From Syntrophaceae bacterium UBA6078 (GTDB lineage: Bacteria; Desulfobacterota; Syntrophia; Syntrophales; UBA2210), in assembly GCA_002428735.1 (NCBI GenBank), contig DIXO01000045.1, positions 1-14,080 of the forward strand: a stretch of DNA of 14,080 nt. The letters run 5' to 3'. The first letter of the stretch is position 1, and each line of letters starts with the position of its first letter. The notes under the pieces were generated by a model. That model was not told where the DNA came from, did no database searches, and saw only the letters and a program-made list of their open reading frames with translations. Below, in pieces: positions 7,393 through 14,034 of the stretch. Position numbers and translations under genes: made by a program.

Positions 7393-9195
7393 ATGCACGC
7401 AGACACCCTGCCTAAGGCCCTTGTCGCCATGACCGGCAGACAGCCGGACCGGATCGCGTTGAGGATGAAAGAATTCGGGATCTGGCGGGATATTACCTGG
7501 AGACAGTATCTGGATAATGTTACCTGTGCGGCGCTGGGCCTCTATCGTATCGGAGTGAGGCGGGGCGAACACGTCGCCATTATCGGCGAGAACAAGCCGG
7601 AGTGGCTCTATTCGGCTTTCGGGGCCATGTCCGTCGGCGCCACCTTTGTCGGGGTCTACACCACCAATCCCGCCAAGGAATGCGAATATGTGGTCGGTCA
7701 TTCGGATTCGGTCGTCTTCATCTGCGAGGATGAGGAGCAGTTGAACAAGGCGCTGATCTTCCGGAAAAACACGCCCCAACTGCGCAATCTCATCGTGTGG
7801 GACATGGAGGGGCTCCGGGACCTTGATGATCCGATGGTGATGAGTTTCGACGAGCTGATGGCGATCGGGCGCGAGGTCGCAGCGGAGGACCCCGCCCTGT
7901 TCGAGAGCCTTGTGAAGGAGGGAAAACCTGAGGATATCGCCGGAATCATCTACACCTCGGGAACAACGGGTCCCCCGAAAGGAGCCACGCTCAGTCACGA
8001 GGGGTATCTGTGGGTGGGGGAGCAGGCGCAAAAGGTGACCAAATCCACCCGGGACGACGAATCCATATCCTTTCTTCCTCTCAACCACGTCTATGAACAG
8101 ATCTTCGACATGATGATGCATATGACGGTGGGTCATACCGTCAATTTCACCGAGAACACGGATACCGTCATGAACGACCTGATCGATGTGTCCCCCACCA
8201 TCTTTCACGCGGTTCCCCGTATCTGGGAGAAATATTATTCAGCCATCGTTTTGAAAATGGCCGACGCCACCTGGTTCAAAAGAACGGCCTACGGACTGGC
8301 GGTCAAGATAGGTGCGCGATACAATAACATACGGCTTGCCGGGAAGAGGGTGCCGCTGACGCTGTATATCCCCTATCAACTGGCCTACTTCTGCGTCTTC
8401 TGGAAACTGAAAGAACGGCTCGGTTTCGACCGGACCCGTATCGGTTTCTCCGGGGCCGCGCCGATCTCCCACGATATACTCAAATTCTTCCAGAGCATCG
8501 GCATTCCGATCCGTGAGGGATACGGCATGACGGAGACATCGGGCGTGACCCATATGTCGGACGAATTCAACTTCAAACTGGGTACGGTGGGGAGGGCCCT
8601 TCCCGGATGCGAGGTGAAGATCGGAGACGGGGGGGAAATTATCGTCAGACACAAGGGGATCTTCAAGGGATATTACAAGGATGAGGCGAGCACGAAGGAG
8701 GCCCTGGTCGACGGATGGATGCATACGGGCGACGTGGGCGAGATCGATGAGGAGGGGTATCTCAAGATAACGGATCGGCTCAAAGATCTCATCATCACCG
8801 CCGGAGGGAAAAATATCGCGCCCCAGTACATCGAAAATCAGCTGAAATTTTCGCCCTACATCAATGACGCGGTCGTGATCGGGGACAAGCGGAAATACCT
8901 GGCGGCCATTATCGTCATAGACGAGGAGAATGTCGTAAAATTCGCTCAGGACGCGAAGATCCAGTTCACCACCTTCGCGACCCTCACGAGGGCTCCGGAG
9001 GTCATCGATCTCATACAGGAGGAGATTAACAAGGTAAACCGGCAGATGGCCCGTGTTGAGAATATCAGAAAATTCAGGATCCTCGATAAAAAACTCTATA
9101 CCGAAGACGGCGAAGTCACACCGACTATGAAGGTCAAGCGAAAGGCCATCAACGCCCAGTTTGGTGATCTGATCGAATCCATGTACCGGGATTGA
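7393..9195 (+). CDS. AMP-forming long-chain-type acyl-CoA synthetase
   Basis: ANL-superfamily ligase that activates a carboxylic acid to acyl-AMP and then acyl-CoA at the cytoplasmic membrane face. Motifs in order: YTSGTTGPPKG (187-197, phosphate loop), GYGMTET (376-382), GWMHTGD (441-447), ITDRLKDLIITAGGKNIAP (459-477, hinge and CoA side), and PTMKVKRK (577-584) with the C-terminal catalytic-lysine region. At 600 residues and with the FHAVPRIWEK block (271-280), it fits the FAA1/FadD15-like long-chain branch better than short-chain acetyl-CoA synthetases. A ribosome site GGAGAGGGA at 7380-7388 precedes the ATG. As last gene of the transporter operon it could trap the imported acid as a CoA ester. 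Chain length or aromatic preference cannot be read here. Confidence 0.9.
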   Translation: MHADTLPKALVAMTGRQPDRIALRMKEFGIWRDITWRQYLDNVTCAALGLYRIGVRRGEHVAIIGENKPEWLYSAFGAMSVGATFVGVYTTNPAKECEYVVGHSDSVVFICEDEEQLNKALIFRKNTPQLRNLIVWDMEGLRDLDDPMVMSFDELMAIGREVAAEDPALFESLVKEGKPEDIAGIIYTSGTTGPPKGATLSHEGYLWVGEQAQKVTKSTRDDESISFLPLNHVYEQIFDMMMHMTVGHTVNFTENTDTVMNDLIDVSPTIFHAVPRIWEKYYSAIVLKMADATWFKRTAYGLAVKIGARYNNIRLAGKRVPLTLYIPYQLAYFCVFWKLKERLGFDRTRIGFSGAAPISHDILKFFQSIGIPIREGYGMTETSGVTHMSDEFNFKLGTVGRALPGCEVKIGDGGEIIVRHKGIFKGYYKDEASTKEALVDGWMHTGDVGEIDEEGYLKITDRLKDLIITAGGKNIAPQYIENQLKFSPYINDAVVIGDKRKYLAAIIVIDEENVVKFAQDAKIQFTTFATLTRAPEVIDLIQEEINKVNRQMARVENIRKFRILDKKLYTEDGEVTPTMKVKRKAINAQFGDLIESMYRD

Positions 9196-9199
9196 TGAA

Positions 9200-10126
9200 C
9201 TACAGATCCTCAGTGGTGAAGGCCACCACGTCGTCGATCGATTCGCTCCCTGCAAAAATCATTGCCAGCCGGTCCACCCCCAGCGCAATCCCTGAAGACT
9301 CGGGCATGGCGGAGAGCGCAGCCAGGAACGGTTCGGGCATGGGGTATGGAGCCTTCCCCGATGTTTGGCGGAGCGTCAGTTCTCTTTCGAAACGCTCCCG
9401 CTGCTCGGTTGCGTCAGTCAGCTCCGAGAACGCATTCGCCAGTTCGAGCCCCCCCATGTACAGTTCAAAACGCTCTGCCACCGTCGGGTCCGTCTGTTTC
9501 GCTCGCGCGAGCGCCCCGAGCGCAACCGGATAATCGTACAGGAAGACGGGCCCCTCCGTTCCGATATTCGGCTCTATGGCATCGACCATAATCTCATCGA
9601 AGCGGTCCCGCTCCACGGCATCTTCCAGCGACAGGGGAGCGTGGCGCCTGAAGGCCTCCCGGAGGGAAAGCCGTTCCCACGGACGCCGCATGATGATCTT
9701 CCTTCCGCAGTAGGTCATATCTCCTTTGTGCCCGAGGCTGTGAGCCACGGCGATGAGCAGTTCCTCGCACACCTCCATCATTCGCCAATAATCGATCCCG
9801 CTCTCGTACCATTCAAGAAGGGTGAATTCCGTCATATGACGGAATCCTCTCTCCGCTCCGCGAAAACATCTGCTAATCTGAAATATGCGGGGATAACCGG
9901 CGGCCAGCAGGCGCTTCATGCACAGTTCCGGTGATGTGTGGAGGTACCAGCCATCCGAGGGGATGGCGTCGATATGCGCTTCAGGGGCGGGGCCGGGGAT
10001 TCGGATGGGCGTCTCCACCTCGAGAAAATTCTTCCTCATGAAGAAACCGCGTATCGCCTGGATCATGGCGGCGCGGATGTGGAGGGCCTCCGTCTTTTTG
10101 GCAAGCCTCCAGTCTGCTTCCATCAT
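9200..10126 (-). CDS. epmA: EF-P lysyl-lysine ligase (EpmA/GenX/PoxA), class II lysyl-tRNA synthetase paralogue
   Basis: Adenylates (R)-beta-lysine and attaches it to the conserved lysine of elongation factor P. It is a catalytic core of class II LysRS without the N-terminal tRNA anticodon-binding domain: 308 residues against about 325 in E. coli. Seen here: motif 1 NFLEVETPIRIPGPAPEAHI (33-52), motif 2 FRGAERGFRHMTEFTLLEWY (88-107), GGLELANAFSELTD (225-238) and motif 3 GIALGVDRLAMI (279-290). The start ATG 10126 overlaps the efp stop as ATGA. A second ATG at 10123 is equally possible and gives AAGGA three bases of spacing. No free-standing ribosome site exists, which supports coupling to efp. 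The open frame continues far upstream, but only as antisense-like sequence across efp. EpmB, the aminomutase making beta-lysine, is not in the window. Confidence 0.9.
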   Translation of the reverse strand: MMEADWRLAKKTEALHIRAAMIQAIRGFFMRKNFLEVETPIRIPGPAPEAHIDAIPSDGWYLHTSPELCMKRLLAAGYPRIFQISRCFRGAERGFRHMTEFTLLEWYESGIDYWRMMEVCEELLIAVAHSLGHKGDMTYCGRKIIMRRPWERLSLREAFRRHAPLSLEDAVERDRFDEIMVDAIEPNIGTEGPVFLYDYPVALGALARAKQTDPTVAERFELYMGGLELANAFSELTDATEQRERFERELTLRQTSGKAPYPMPEPFLAALSAMPESSGIALGVDRLAMIFAGSESIDDVVAFTTEDL

Positions 10127-10686
10127 TCCTTGACGCGGGTCAGATATTCGCCGGTACGGGTGTCGATGCGGATCTTTTCCCCTTCTTCGATGAAGGGAGG
10201 TGCCTGGAGCGAGTAGCCCGTCTCCACAACGATCGGCTTGGACTTCCCCGTGACCGAATCCCCCTTTGACCAGGGTTCGGCAACGGTGACTGTCAGATCG
10301 ACAAAATTGGGAAGGGTAACTCCGATCGGTTCTTCTCCGAAGAAAAGAATCTCGGCGTCCAGATTGTCGGAGAGGAAGTTTGTCGCGTCCCCCACCTGGT
10401 CTCCGGAAAGGTAGACCTGTTCGTACGTTTCTGTATCCATGAAGCAGTATTTCCCGTCCTCCTCGTAGAGGTACTGCATCTTCTTTTCCTTGAGGTCGGC
10501 GGGTTCGAAGGTATCCACCGACCGGTATGTCCGCTCGAACTGCGTTCCGTTGATCATGTTCTTGAGCTTGCACCGGTAGAGCGCCTGCCCTTTCCCCGGT
10601 TTCACAAAGGAGAAATCAACAATCACATATGGGGCTCCGTCTATCTGTATCTTCAGGTTCTTCCTCAGATCACTTGCGCTGTACAT
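10123..10686 (-). CDS. efp: Elongation factor P
   Basis: Translation factor that binds between the P and E sites and rescues ribosomes stalled on consecutive prolines. It has 187 residues, against 188 in E. coli, and all three beta-barrel domains: an N-terminal KOW-like domain (1-62), a middle domain with QVYLSGDQVGD, and a C-terminal domain ending in the conserved IRIDTRTGEYLTRVK. The modification loop FVKPGKGQAL (27-36) places Lys32 at the tip, the position lysylated in E. coli (Lys34), matching the EpmA gene directly downstream. The start ATG 10686 follows AGGAG with six bases of spacing. An in-frame TTG seven codons upstream lies before that site and is rejected. A good promoter sits upstream. 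Confidence 0.96.
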   Translation of the reverse strand: MYSASDLRKNLKIQIDGAPYVIVDFSFVKPGKGQALYRCKLKNMINGTQFERTYRSVDTFEPADLKEKKMQYLYEEDGKYCFMDTETYEQVYLSGDQVGDATNFLSDNLDAEILFFGEEPIGVTLPNFVDLTVTVAEPWSKGDSVTGKSKPIVVETGYSLQAPPFIEEGEKIRIDTRTGEYLTRVKE

Positions 10687-10725
10687 ACCCTGCTCCTGTG
10701 TTCCCAAGTTTTGAAAGGATTTGCA

Positions 10726-10754
10726 CTTCTAATCTATTTGCGGGAATATGTCAA
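10726..10754 (-). promoter_or_regulatory. Sigma-70-type promoter of efp-epmA
   Basis: On the minus strand, a perfect -35 TTGACA (10754-10749) and a -10 TAGAAG (10731-10726, four of six matches) are separated by exactly 17 bases. Transcription would start near 10719, leaving a leader of about 33 bases before the efp ATG. Confidence 0.6.
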
Positions 10755-10909
10755 AGGATTGTTGTGCGTCATGGATGAGCTAACCGCTTGTTATCCCTTC
10801 TTTGGCCAGAGGGGAAAACCGGCCGCGGGGAAGTGACGGGGGGAGAAAGATGTTCCCTGTGGCGGGTCCATCTTTCCGCCTTCCTTATGTTCCGATTCTG
10901 TAAATCGGT
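10755..10909. other. Intergenic segment between efp promoter and cold-shock pseudogene
   Basis: No gene is seen. It holds a perfect 8-base inverted repeat, GAAAGATG (10845-10852) and CATCTTTC (10869-10876), with a further CCC/GGG pairing inside the 16-base loop. A second repeat, CCGATT (10892-10897) and AATCGG (10903-10908), lies just past the pseudogene stop. Neither is followed by a T run on either strand, so neither is a convincing intrinsic terminator, though both sit where dnaJ-csp transcription should end. Confidence 0.4.
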
Positions 10910-11113
10910 TTACAGTGTCACCACGTTTGCCGCTGGCAAGCCCTTCGCTCCCTGTTCGATGTCGAAGCTGACAAGCTGTCCTTCATGCAGGGTTTTAAAA
11001 CCTTCACCCTGTATGGCGTTGAAGTGGACAAAGACATCCTCTCCACCGTCGCTGCTTGTGATGAAGCCAAATCACTTTTTCTCGTTGAACCATTTGCCCG
11101 TGCCGGTGCCCTT
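10910..11113 (-). pseudogene. Broken cold-shock domain protein gene (CspA family)
   Basis: The minus strand encodes an almost complete cold-shock domain in one frame. It reads KWFNEKK, then TGA (11074-11072), then FGFITSSDGGEDVFVHF, continues through FNAIQGEGFKTLHEGQLVSF, and ends at a natural TAA (10912-10910) after NVVTL. RNP-2 (VFVHF) is intact. RNP-1 should be KGFGFI, but its first glycine codon is TGA, one base from GGA. Upstream the frame reads KGTGTG instead of the usual M-A-x-G-T-V, with no ATG, GTG or TTG start and no ribosome site. These are at least two independent lesions, so it is a decayed gene, or less likely a run of sequence errors. It lies 38 bases downstream of dnaJ on the same strand. 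Confidence 0.85.
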
Positions 11114-11151
11114 GCGGGTCCGGGGCGGTGAACAGGGAAAAGGAATACTAT

Positions 11152-12210
11152 CTACAGCTCTCCGCGCAACGTGGCAAATTCCCTGAGCAGTTTTTCTTCT
11201 TTCTTGTTCAGATTGGTCGGCAGTTCAACCATGGCCTGGACCAGTTGATCTCCCCTTCCGAACCCCCGCAGATGGGGAATGCCCTTCCCCTTCAGTTTGA
11301 ATATCTTGCCGTGAGGGGTATGCCGTGGTATCTTTACTTGTTCTGTTCCTTCAAGGGTGGGAACCTCGATGGTTCCGCCGAGGACCGCTTGTGTCATGGG
11401 GATGGTGACGCGGCAGACGATGTCCTGTCCATCCCGCTCGAAAAATTCATGAGGTTCTACATGCAGGAAAACATAGAGGTCTCCTCTGGGACCGCCGAAC
11501 AGCCCCTCTTCTCCCTCCCCTCGCAGCCGGAGACGCGAACCGGTTTCAACCCCCGGCGGTATCTTCAACTGTATCGATTTTCGCAGCTTCTTTTTCCCGG
11601 TTCCCCGGCAGGCCGTGCAGGGGTTTTCGATGATCCTGCCGGCGCCGTGACATTGCGGGCAGGTTGAACTGATGCTGAAAAATCCGCTCGACTTGGTTAC
11701 CTGCCCTGTTCCCCGGCATGTGGGGCATGTCGAAGGCTGGGTTCCCGGAGCGGCGCCGGTCTCCCCGCAGGTGGTGCATCCCTCGAACCGCTCGATCTCT
11801 ATTTCCGGGGATGTCCCGAATGCCGCATCCATGAAAGAGATCCTCAGATCATACCGGAGATCCGCTCCCTGCCGGGGCACTGTCCGCGAACGCCCCCTGC
11901 CTGTTTCAAACCCGAAAATCCCTTCAAAGATATCACCAAAGCTCGAAAAGATGTCCTCGAACCCGGAAAAACCTTGAAACCCGTTCCCTCTCAACCCTTC
12001 GTGGCCGTACTGGTCATAAATCTCCCTCTTCCGTGGATCGGACAGGACCTCGTACGCCTCGGCGGCCTCCTTGAATTTTTCCTCGGCCTCCCGGTCTCCA
12101 GGATTTCTGTCAGGATGGTATTTGAGGGCCATCGCGCGATATGCTGTTTTGAGTTCGGTGTTCGAGGCGCTGCGGTCAACGCCAAGGATTGCATAGTAGT
12201 CGTTCTTCAT
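11152..12210 (-). CDS. dnaJ: Chaperone protein DnaJ (type A Hsp40)
   Basis: Co-chaperone that stimulates the DnaK ATPase and binds unfolded protein in the cytoplasm. Domains in order: J domain (about 4-68) with the essential HPD at 32-34; Gly/Phe-rich linker (about 72-103, FQGFSGFEDIFSSFGDIF); zinc-binding region with four cysteine pairs at 145/148, 162/165, 184/187 and 198/201; and C-terminal substrate-binding and dimerisation domains (from about 210). The first zinc repeat reads CTTCGETG and departs from CxxCxGxG at one glycine, while the other three are regular. At 352 residues it is shorter than E. coli DnaJ (376), mainly at the C-terminus. The ribosome site is weak. It is transcribed from its own promoter (12293-12321) with a repeat-bearing leader. 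No dnaK or grpE is in the window. Confidence 0.95.
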   Translation of the reverse strand: MKNDYYAILGVDRSASNTELKTAYRAMALKYHPDRNPGDREAEEKFKEAAEAYEVLSDPRKREIYDQYGHEGLRGNGFQGFSGFEDIFSSFGDIFEGIFGFETGRGRSRTVPRQGADLRYDLRISFMDAAFGTSPEIEIERFEGCTTCGETGAAPGTQPSTCPTCRGTGQVTKSSGFFSISSTCPQCHGAGRIIENPCTACRGTGKKKLRKSIQLKIPPGVETGSRLRLRGEGEEGLFGGPRGDLYVFLHVEPHEFFERDGQDIVCRVTIPMTQAVLGGTIEVPTLEGTEQVKIPRHTPHGKIFKLKGKGIPHLRGFGRGDQLVQAMVELPTNLNKKEEKLLREFATLRGEL

Positions 12211-12253
12211 GAATTTACTGTATGGATTCCCGTTCGCTCGGAGAATTTACTGT
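12211..12253 (-). repeat. 11-base direct repeat in the dnaJ leader
   Basis: GAATTTACTGT occurs at 12211-12221 and again at 12243-12253, 32 bases apart (about three helical turns), with neighbouring GTTCGC also repeated. On the dnaJ strand the units read ACAGTAAATTC, and one unit touches the ATG directly. Both lie downstream of the predicted start of transcription, so they are leader RNA or an operator placed within it. It is not the CIRCE element. Confidence 0.5.
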
Positions 12254-12292
12254 TCGCATGGACCTGTCATGGGGAATACGAACGGCGAAGCT

Positions 12293-12321
12293 AAGATAAG
12301 GACTGTCCGGTAACCTGTCAA
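12293..12321 (-). promoter_or_regulatory. Sigma-70-type promoter of dnaJ
   Basis: On the minus strand, a perfect -35 TTGACA (12321-12316) and a -10 TATCTT (12298-12293, four of six matches) have a 17-base spacer. Transcription would start near 12286, giving a leader of roughly 75 bases that contains the direct repeat and a CCGTTCG/CGAACGG inverted repeat (12230-12236 with 12279-12285). Confidence 0.6.
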
Positions 12322-12342
12322 GGAAGGAATCCCGAAAAAGGT

Positions 12343-13227
12343 TCATCCGACAATGCGTCGCAGGACCTCTTGATATTTTTCTGCCGTCCCCCTGATGACA
12401 TCCTCGGGGAGCGGGGGGGGGGGCGGTTTTTTATTCCAGGATACGGAAAGGAGATAATCCCGCAGAAACTGTTTGTCGAAACTCTTCTGAGAACGACCTT
12501 CTTCAAAATCGTCCTCGGGCCAGAAACGGGACGAGTCGGGAGTCAGGAGCTCATCGATCAGTATCAGTTCTCCATCTATGGTTCCAAATTCCATCTTGGT
12601 ATCGGCGATGATAATACCCCCCTGGGCGGCAATTGACCGGGCCCGTTCATAGATCTTCATACTGACGGCGATGACTCGCTTCGTCATACCACGACCGATG
12701 AGGTTCTCCATCTCCTCACGTGTCATGGGTGTATCGTGCTCGCCGGCGCTGGCCTTGGTCGACGGGGTAAAGATGGGTTCCGGAAGCCGCGCCGATTCCT
12801 TCAACCCCGGAGGGAGGCGTACCCCGGATACAGCGCTATCGGAGATATAATCCTTCCACCCTGACCCGCTGAGATATCCGCGTACCACACATTCCACCGG
12901 CAGAGCCGCCGCCTTTCTGACCAGCATGCTTCTCCCCTCGAGTATTTCCTTATATGGGGCGCATGCGTGGGGGAAAGTGTTTACGTCTGTCGTAATCAGA
13001 TGATTCGGGATGAGGTCCTCCATCTTGTGGAACCAGAAACTGGACATATGCGTCAGGATCTTCCCCTTCCCGGGGATGGGATCATTCATGATAACGTCAA
13101 AGGCGGATATCCTGTCTGTGGTGACGATAAGAAGGTTTCCCTCCACCTCGTATACATCCCGCACCTTCCCTCTGCTGAAGAGGGCCAATCCCTTGAGGTT
13201 TGTCGTGATCACGGTATTCCTCTCCAT
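12343..13227 (-). CDS. purC: Phosphoribosylaminoimidazole-succinocarboxamide synthase (SAICAR synthetase)
   Basis: Joins CAIR and aspartate with ATP in de novo purine synthesis. Signatures: the nucleotide-binding GKVRDVYE (20-27), LPVECVVRGYLSGSGW (109-124), IIADTKMEFG (206-215) and DELLTPDSSRFW (225-236). At 294 residues it is the longer, yeast-like form also common in bacteria, and it is complete. I chose ATG 13227: the upstream in-frame TTG at 13236 directly abuts AAAAGG, whereas the ATG has nine bases of spacing. Fifteen bases separate it from the stop of the upstream MBL hydrolase gene, so the two are likely cotranscribed. An oddity is five consecutive prolines (268-272) followed by Leu-Pro, encoded across a run of 11 G on the plus strand. 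Confidence 0.97.
   Translation of the reverse strand: MERNTVITTNLKGLALFSRGKVRDVYEVEGNLLIVTTDRISAFDVIMNDPIPGKGKILTHMSSFWFHKMEDLIPNHLITTDVNTFPHACAPYKEILEGRSMLVRKAAALPVECVVRGYLSGSGWKDYISDSAVSGVRLPPGLKESARLPEPIFTPSTKASAGEHDTPMTREEMENLIGRGMTKRVIAVSMKIYERARSIAAQGGIIIADTKMEFGTIDGELILIDELLTPDSSRFWPEDDFEEGRSQKSFDKQFLRDYLLSVSWNKKPPPPPLPEDVIRGTAEKYQEVLRRIVG
12413..12423. repeat. Homopolymer run of 11 G (C on the purC strand) inside purC
   Basis: Eleven consecutive G lie within the codons for the five prolines of PurC. A one-base slip here would change the last 25 or so residues of PurC. The current length keeps the frame, and the residues after it (PEDVIRGTAEKY) match the normal family C-terminus, so the count given is probably right. 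Confidence 0.9.
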
Positions 13228-13242
13228 GGCTTGCAACCTTTT

Positions 13243-13872
13243 CTATCTCAGAAACGGGTTGTTGGTCCGTTCGTTCTGGATGGTGGAGGTCGGCATCCTC
13301 CCATAGTTGTGTCCCGGCAGTACCACGGTTTCATCGGGGAGGGTCAGAAGTCTCCGCATGATTGATTGATACATAACATCCCACGATCCCCCGGGGAGGT
13401 CCGTCCTCCCCAGTCCCTCCACAAAAAGAGTGTCGCCGGTGAAAACATATCCGGGGGTATAGAGGGCCATTCCTCCGGGAGAATGCCCGGGAGTGTGAAT
13501 GACGTCAAGCTCAACACCACCCACCGTTATGCGGTTGCCATCCTGAACGGTCATGTCGGCAGGCGGCGAAGGCCTGGCGCCGAACATGCGCAGCATCATA
13601 GGGGGCGTCGAGACAAGCATGGAAGCATCATCCTTGTGGATGATGATCTGCGCCCCCGTGCGCTCTTTCATGTCGGCGTTCCCGGAGATGTGATCCACAT
13701 GACCGTGGGTATTTACGATATGCGTAATGGTGAGCCCGGCGGCTGACGCTTCCGACAGAATCCGTTCAATCTCCGCGGCCGGATCGATCACCAGCCCCTC
13801 CCCGCTTGACTGATCACCCACGATATAGGCAAAAACCGCCATCTGTCCCACCTGCATCTGCTTTACAAACAT
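13243..13872 (-). CDS. MBL-fold metallo-hydrolase (glyoxalase II-like, YcbL type)
   Basis: Zinc hydrolase of the metallo-beta-lactamase fold, closest in style to short glyoxalase II/YcbL-type thioesterases. The metal-binding set is complete: THGHVDH (55-61), His130 in HTPGHSPGG, Asp147 in TGDTLF and His188 in PGHNYG. The GRTDLPGGSW block (155-164) is common in this subgroup. At 209 residues it lacks the extra C-terminal glutathione-binding helices of full glyoxalase II (about 250), so hydroxyacylglutathione specificity is doubtful. A ribosome site AAAGGATGG lies eight bases before the ATG. It is first in a probable two-gene unit with purC. Alternative roles include persulfide dioxygenase-like chemistry, which the sequence alone does not decide. 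Confidence 0.9.
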   Translation of the reverse strand: MFVKQMQVGQMAVFAYIVGDQSSGEGLVIDPAAEIERILSEASAAGLTITHIVNTHGHVDHISGNADMKERTGAQIIIHKDDASMLVSTPPMMLRMFGARPSPPADMTVQDGNRITVGGVELDVIHTPGHSPGGMALYTPGYVFTGDTLFVEGLGRTDLPGGSWDVMYQSIMRRLLTLPDETVVLPGHNYGRMPTSTIQNERTNNPFLR

Positions 13873-13909
13873 GCGTATCCATCCTTTCGACTGTGCGTGT
13901 GCACATGTT

Positions 13910-13936
13910 GCTATATTTTTTTTGAAACAAAGTCAA
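13910..13936 (-). promoter_or_regulatory. Candidate promoter of the MBL hydrolase-purC unit
   Basis: On the minus strand, -35 TTGACT (13936-13931) and -10 TATAGC (13915-13910) flank a 15-base spacer made partly of an A8 run. The spacer is two bases short of ideal, so this is a moderate call. A TGTGCACA palindrome (13898-13905) lies at or just past the expected start of transcription. Confidence 0.4.
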
Positions 13937-13963
13937 TCCCTTTCAAGCGTTCGTCAATTTCTG

Positions 13964-14034
13964 CTGACCTGTGCAGAGCGGAAAGCGCGCACCGGTCAGG
14001 TGCTCAGGGGGAGGTCCGATCGATTCTCCCCCTG
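13964..14034. other. Two tandem hairpins in the right-end intergenic region
   Basis: First hairpin: CTGACC (13964-13969) pairs with GGTCAG (13994-13999), then after one mismatch GTGC (13971-13974) pairs with GCAC (13989-13992), capped by a further GC pair pair and a GGAAA loop. Second hairpin: CAGGGGGAG (14005-14013) pairs perfectly with CTCCCCCTG (14026-14034) over a 12-base loop. A modest T-rich stretch follows on the plus strand (14039-14044). No gene is seen from 13873 to 14080. The pair could end transcription of a gene beyond the right edge or be a structured RNA. Confidence 0.45.

Noticed and set aside
8239..9255. Long open frame on the minus strand opposite the acyl-CoA ligase
   Set aside because: It has no family features and lies wholly opposite conserved ligase motifs.
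10127..10573. Long N-terminal extension of EpmA on the minus strand
   Set aside because: The frame stays open across efp but gives a low-complexity Arg/Gly-rich sequence unlike any EpmA, and the family start fits the ATG at 10126 or 10123.
10687..10707. TTG start for EF-P seven codons upstream
   Set aside because: The ribosome site AGGAG lies inside that stretch and serves the ATG at 10686, and EF-P proteins begin at the equivalent of that ATG.
11072..11074. UGA read as selenocysteine or as glycine in the cold-shock gene
   Set aside because: The position is an invariant glycine, not cysteine. UGA is the normal stop of many genes here, and the gene also lacks a start codon.
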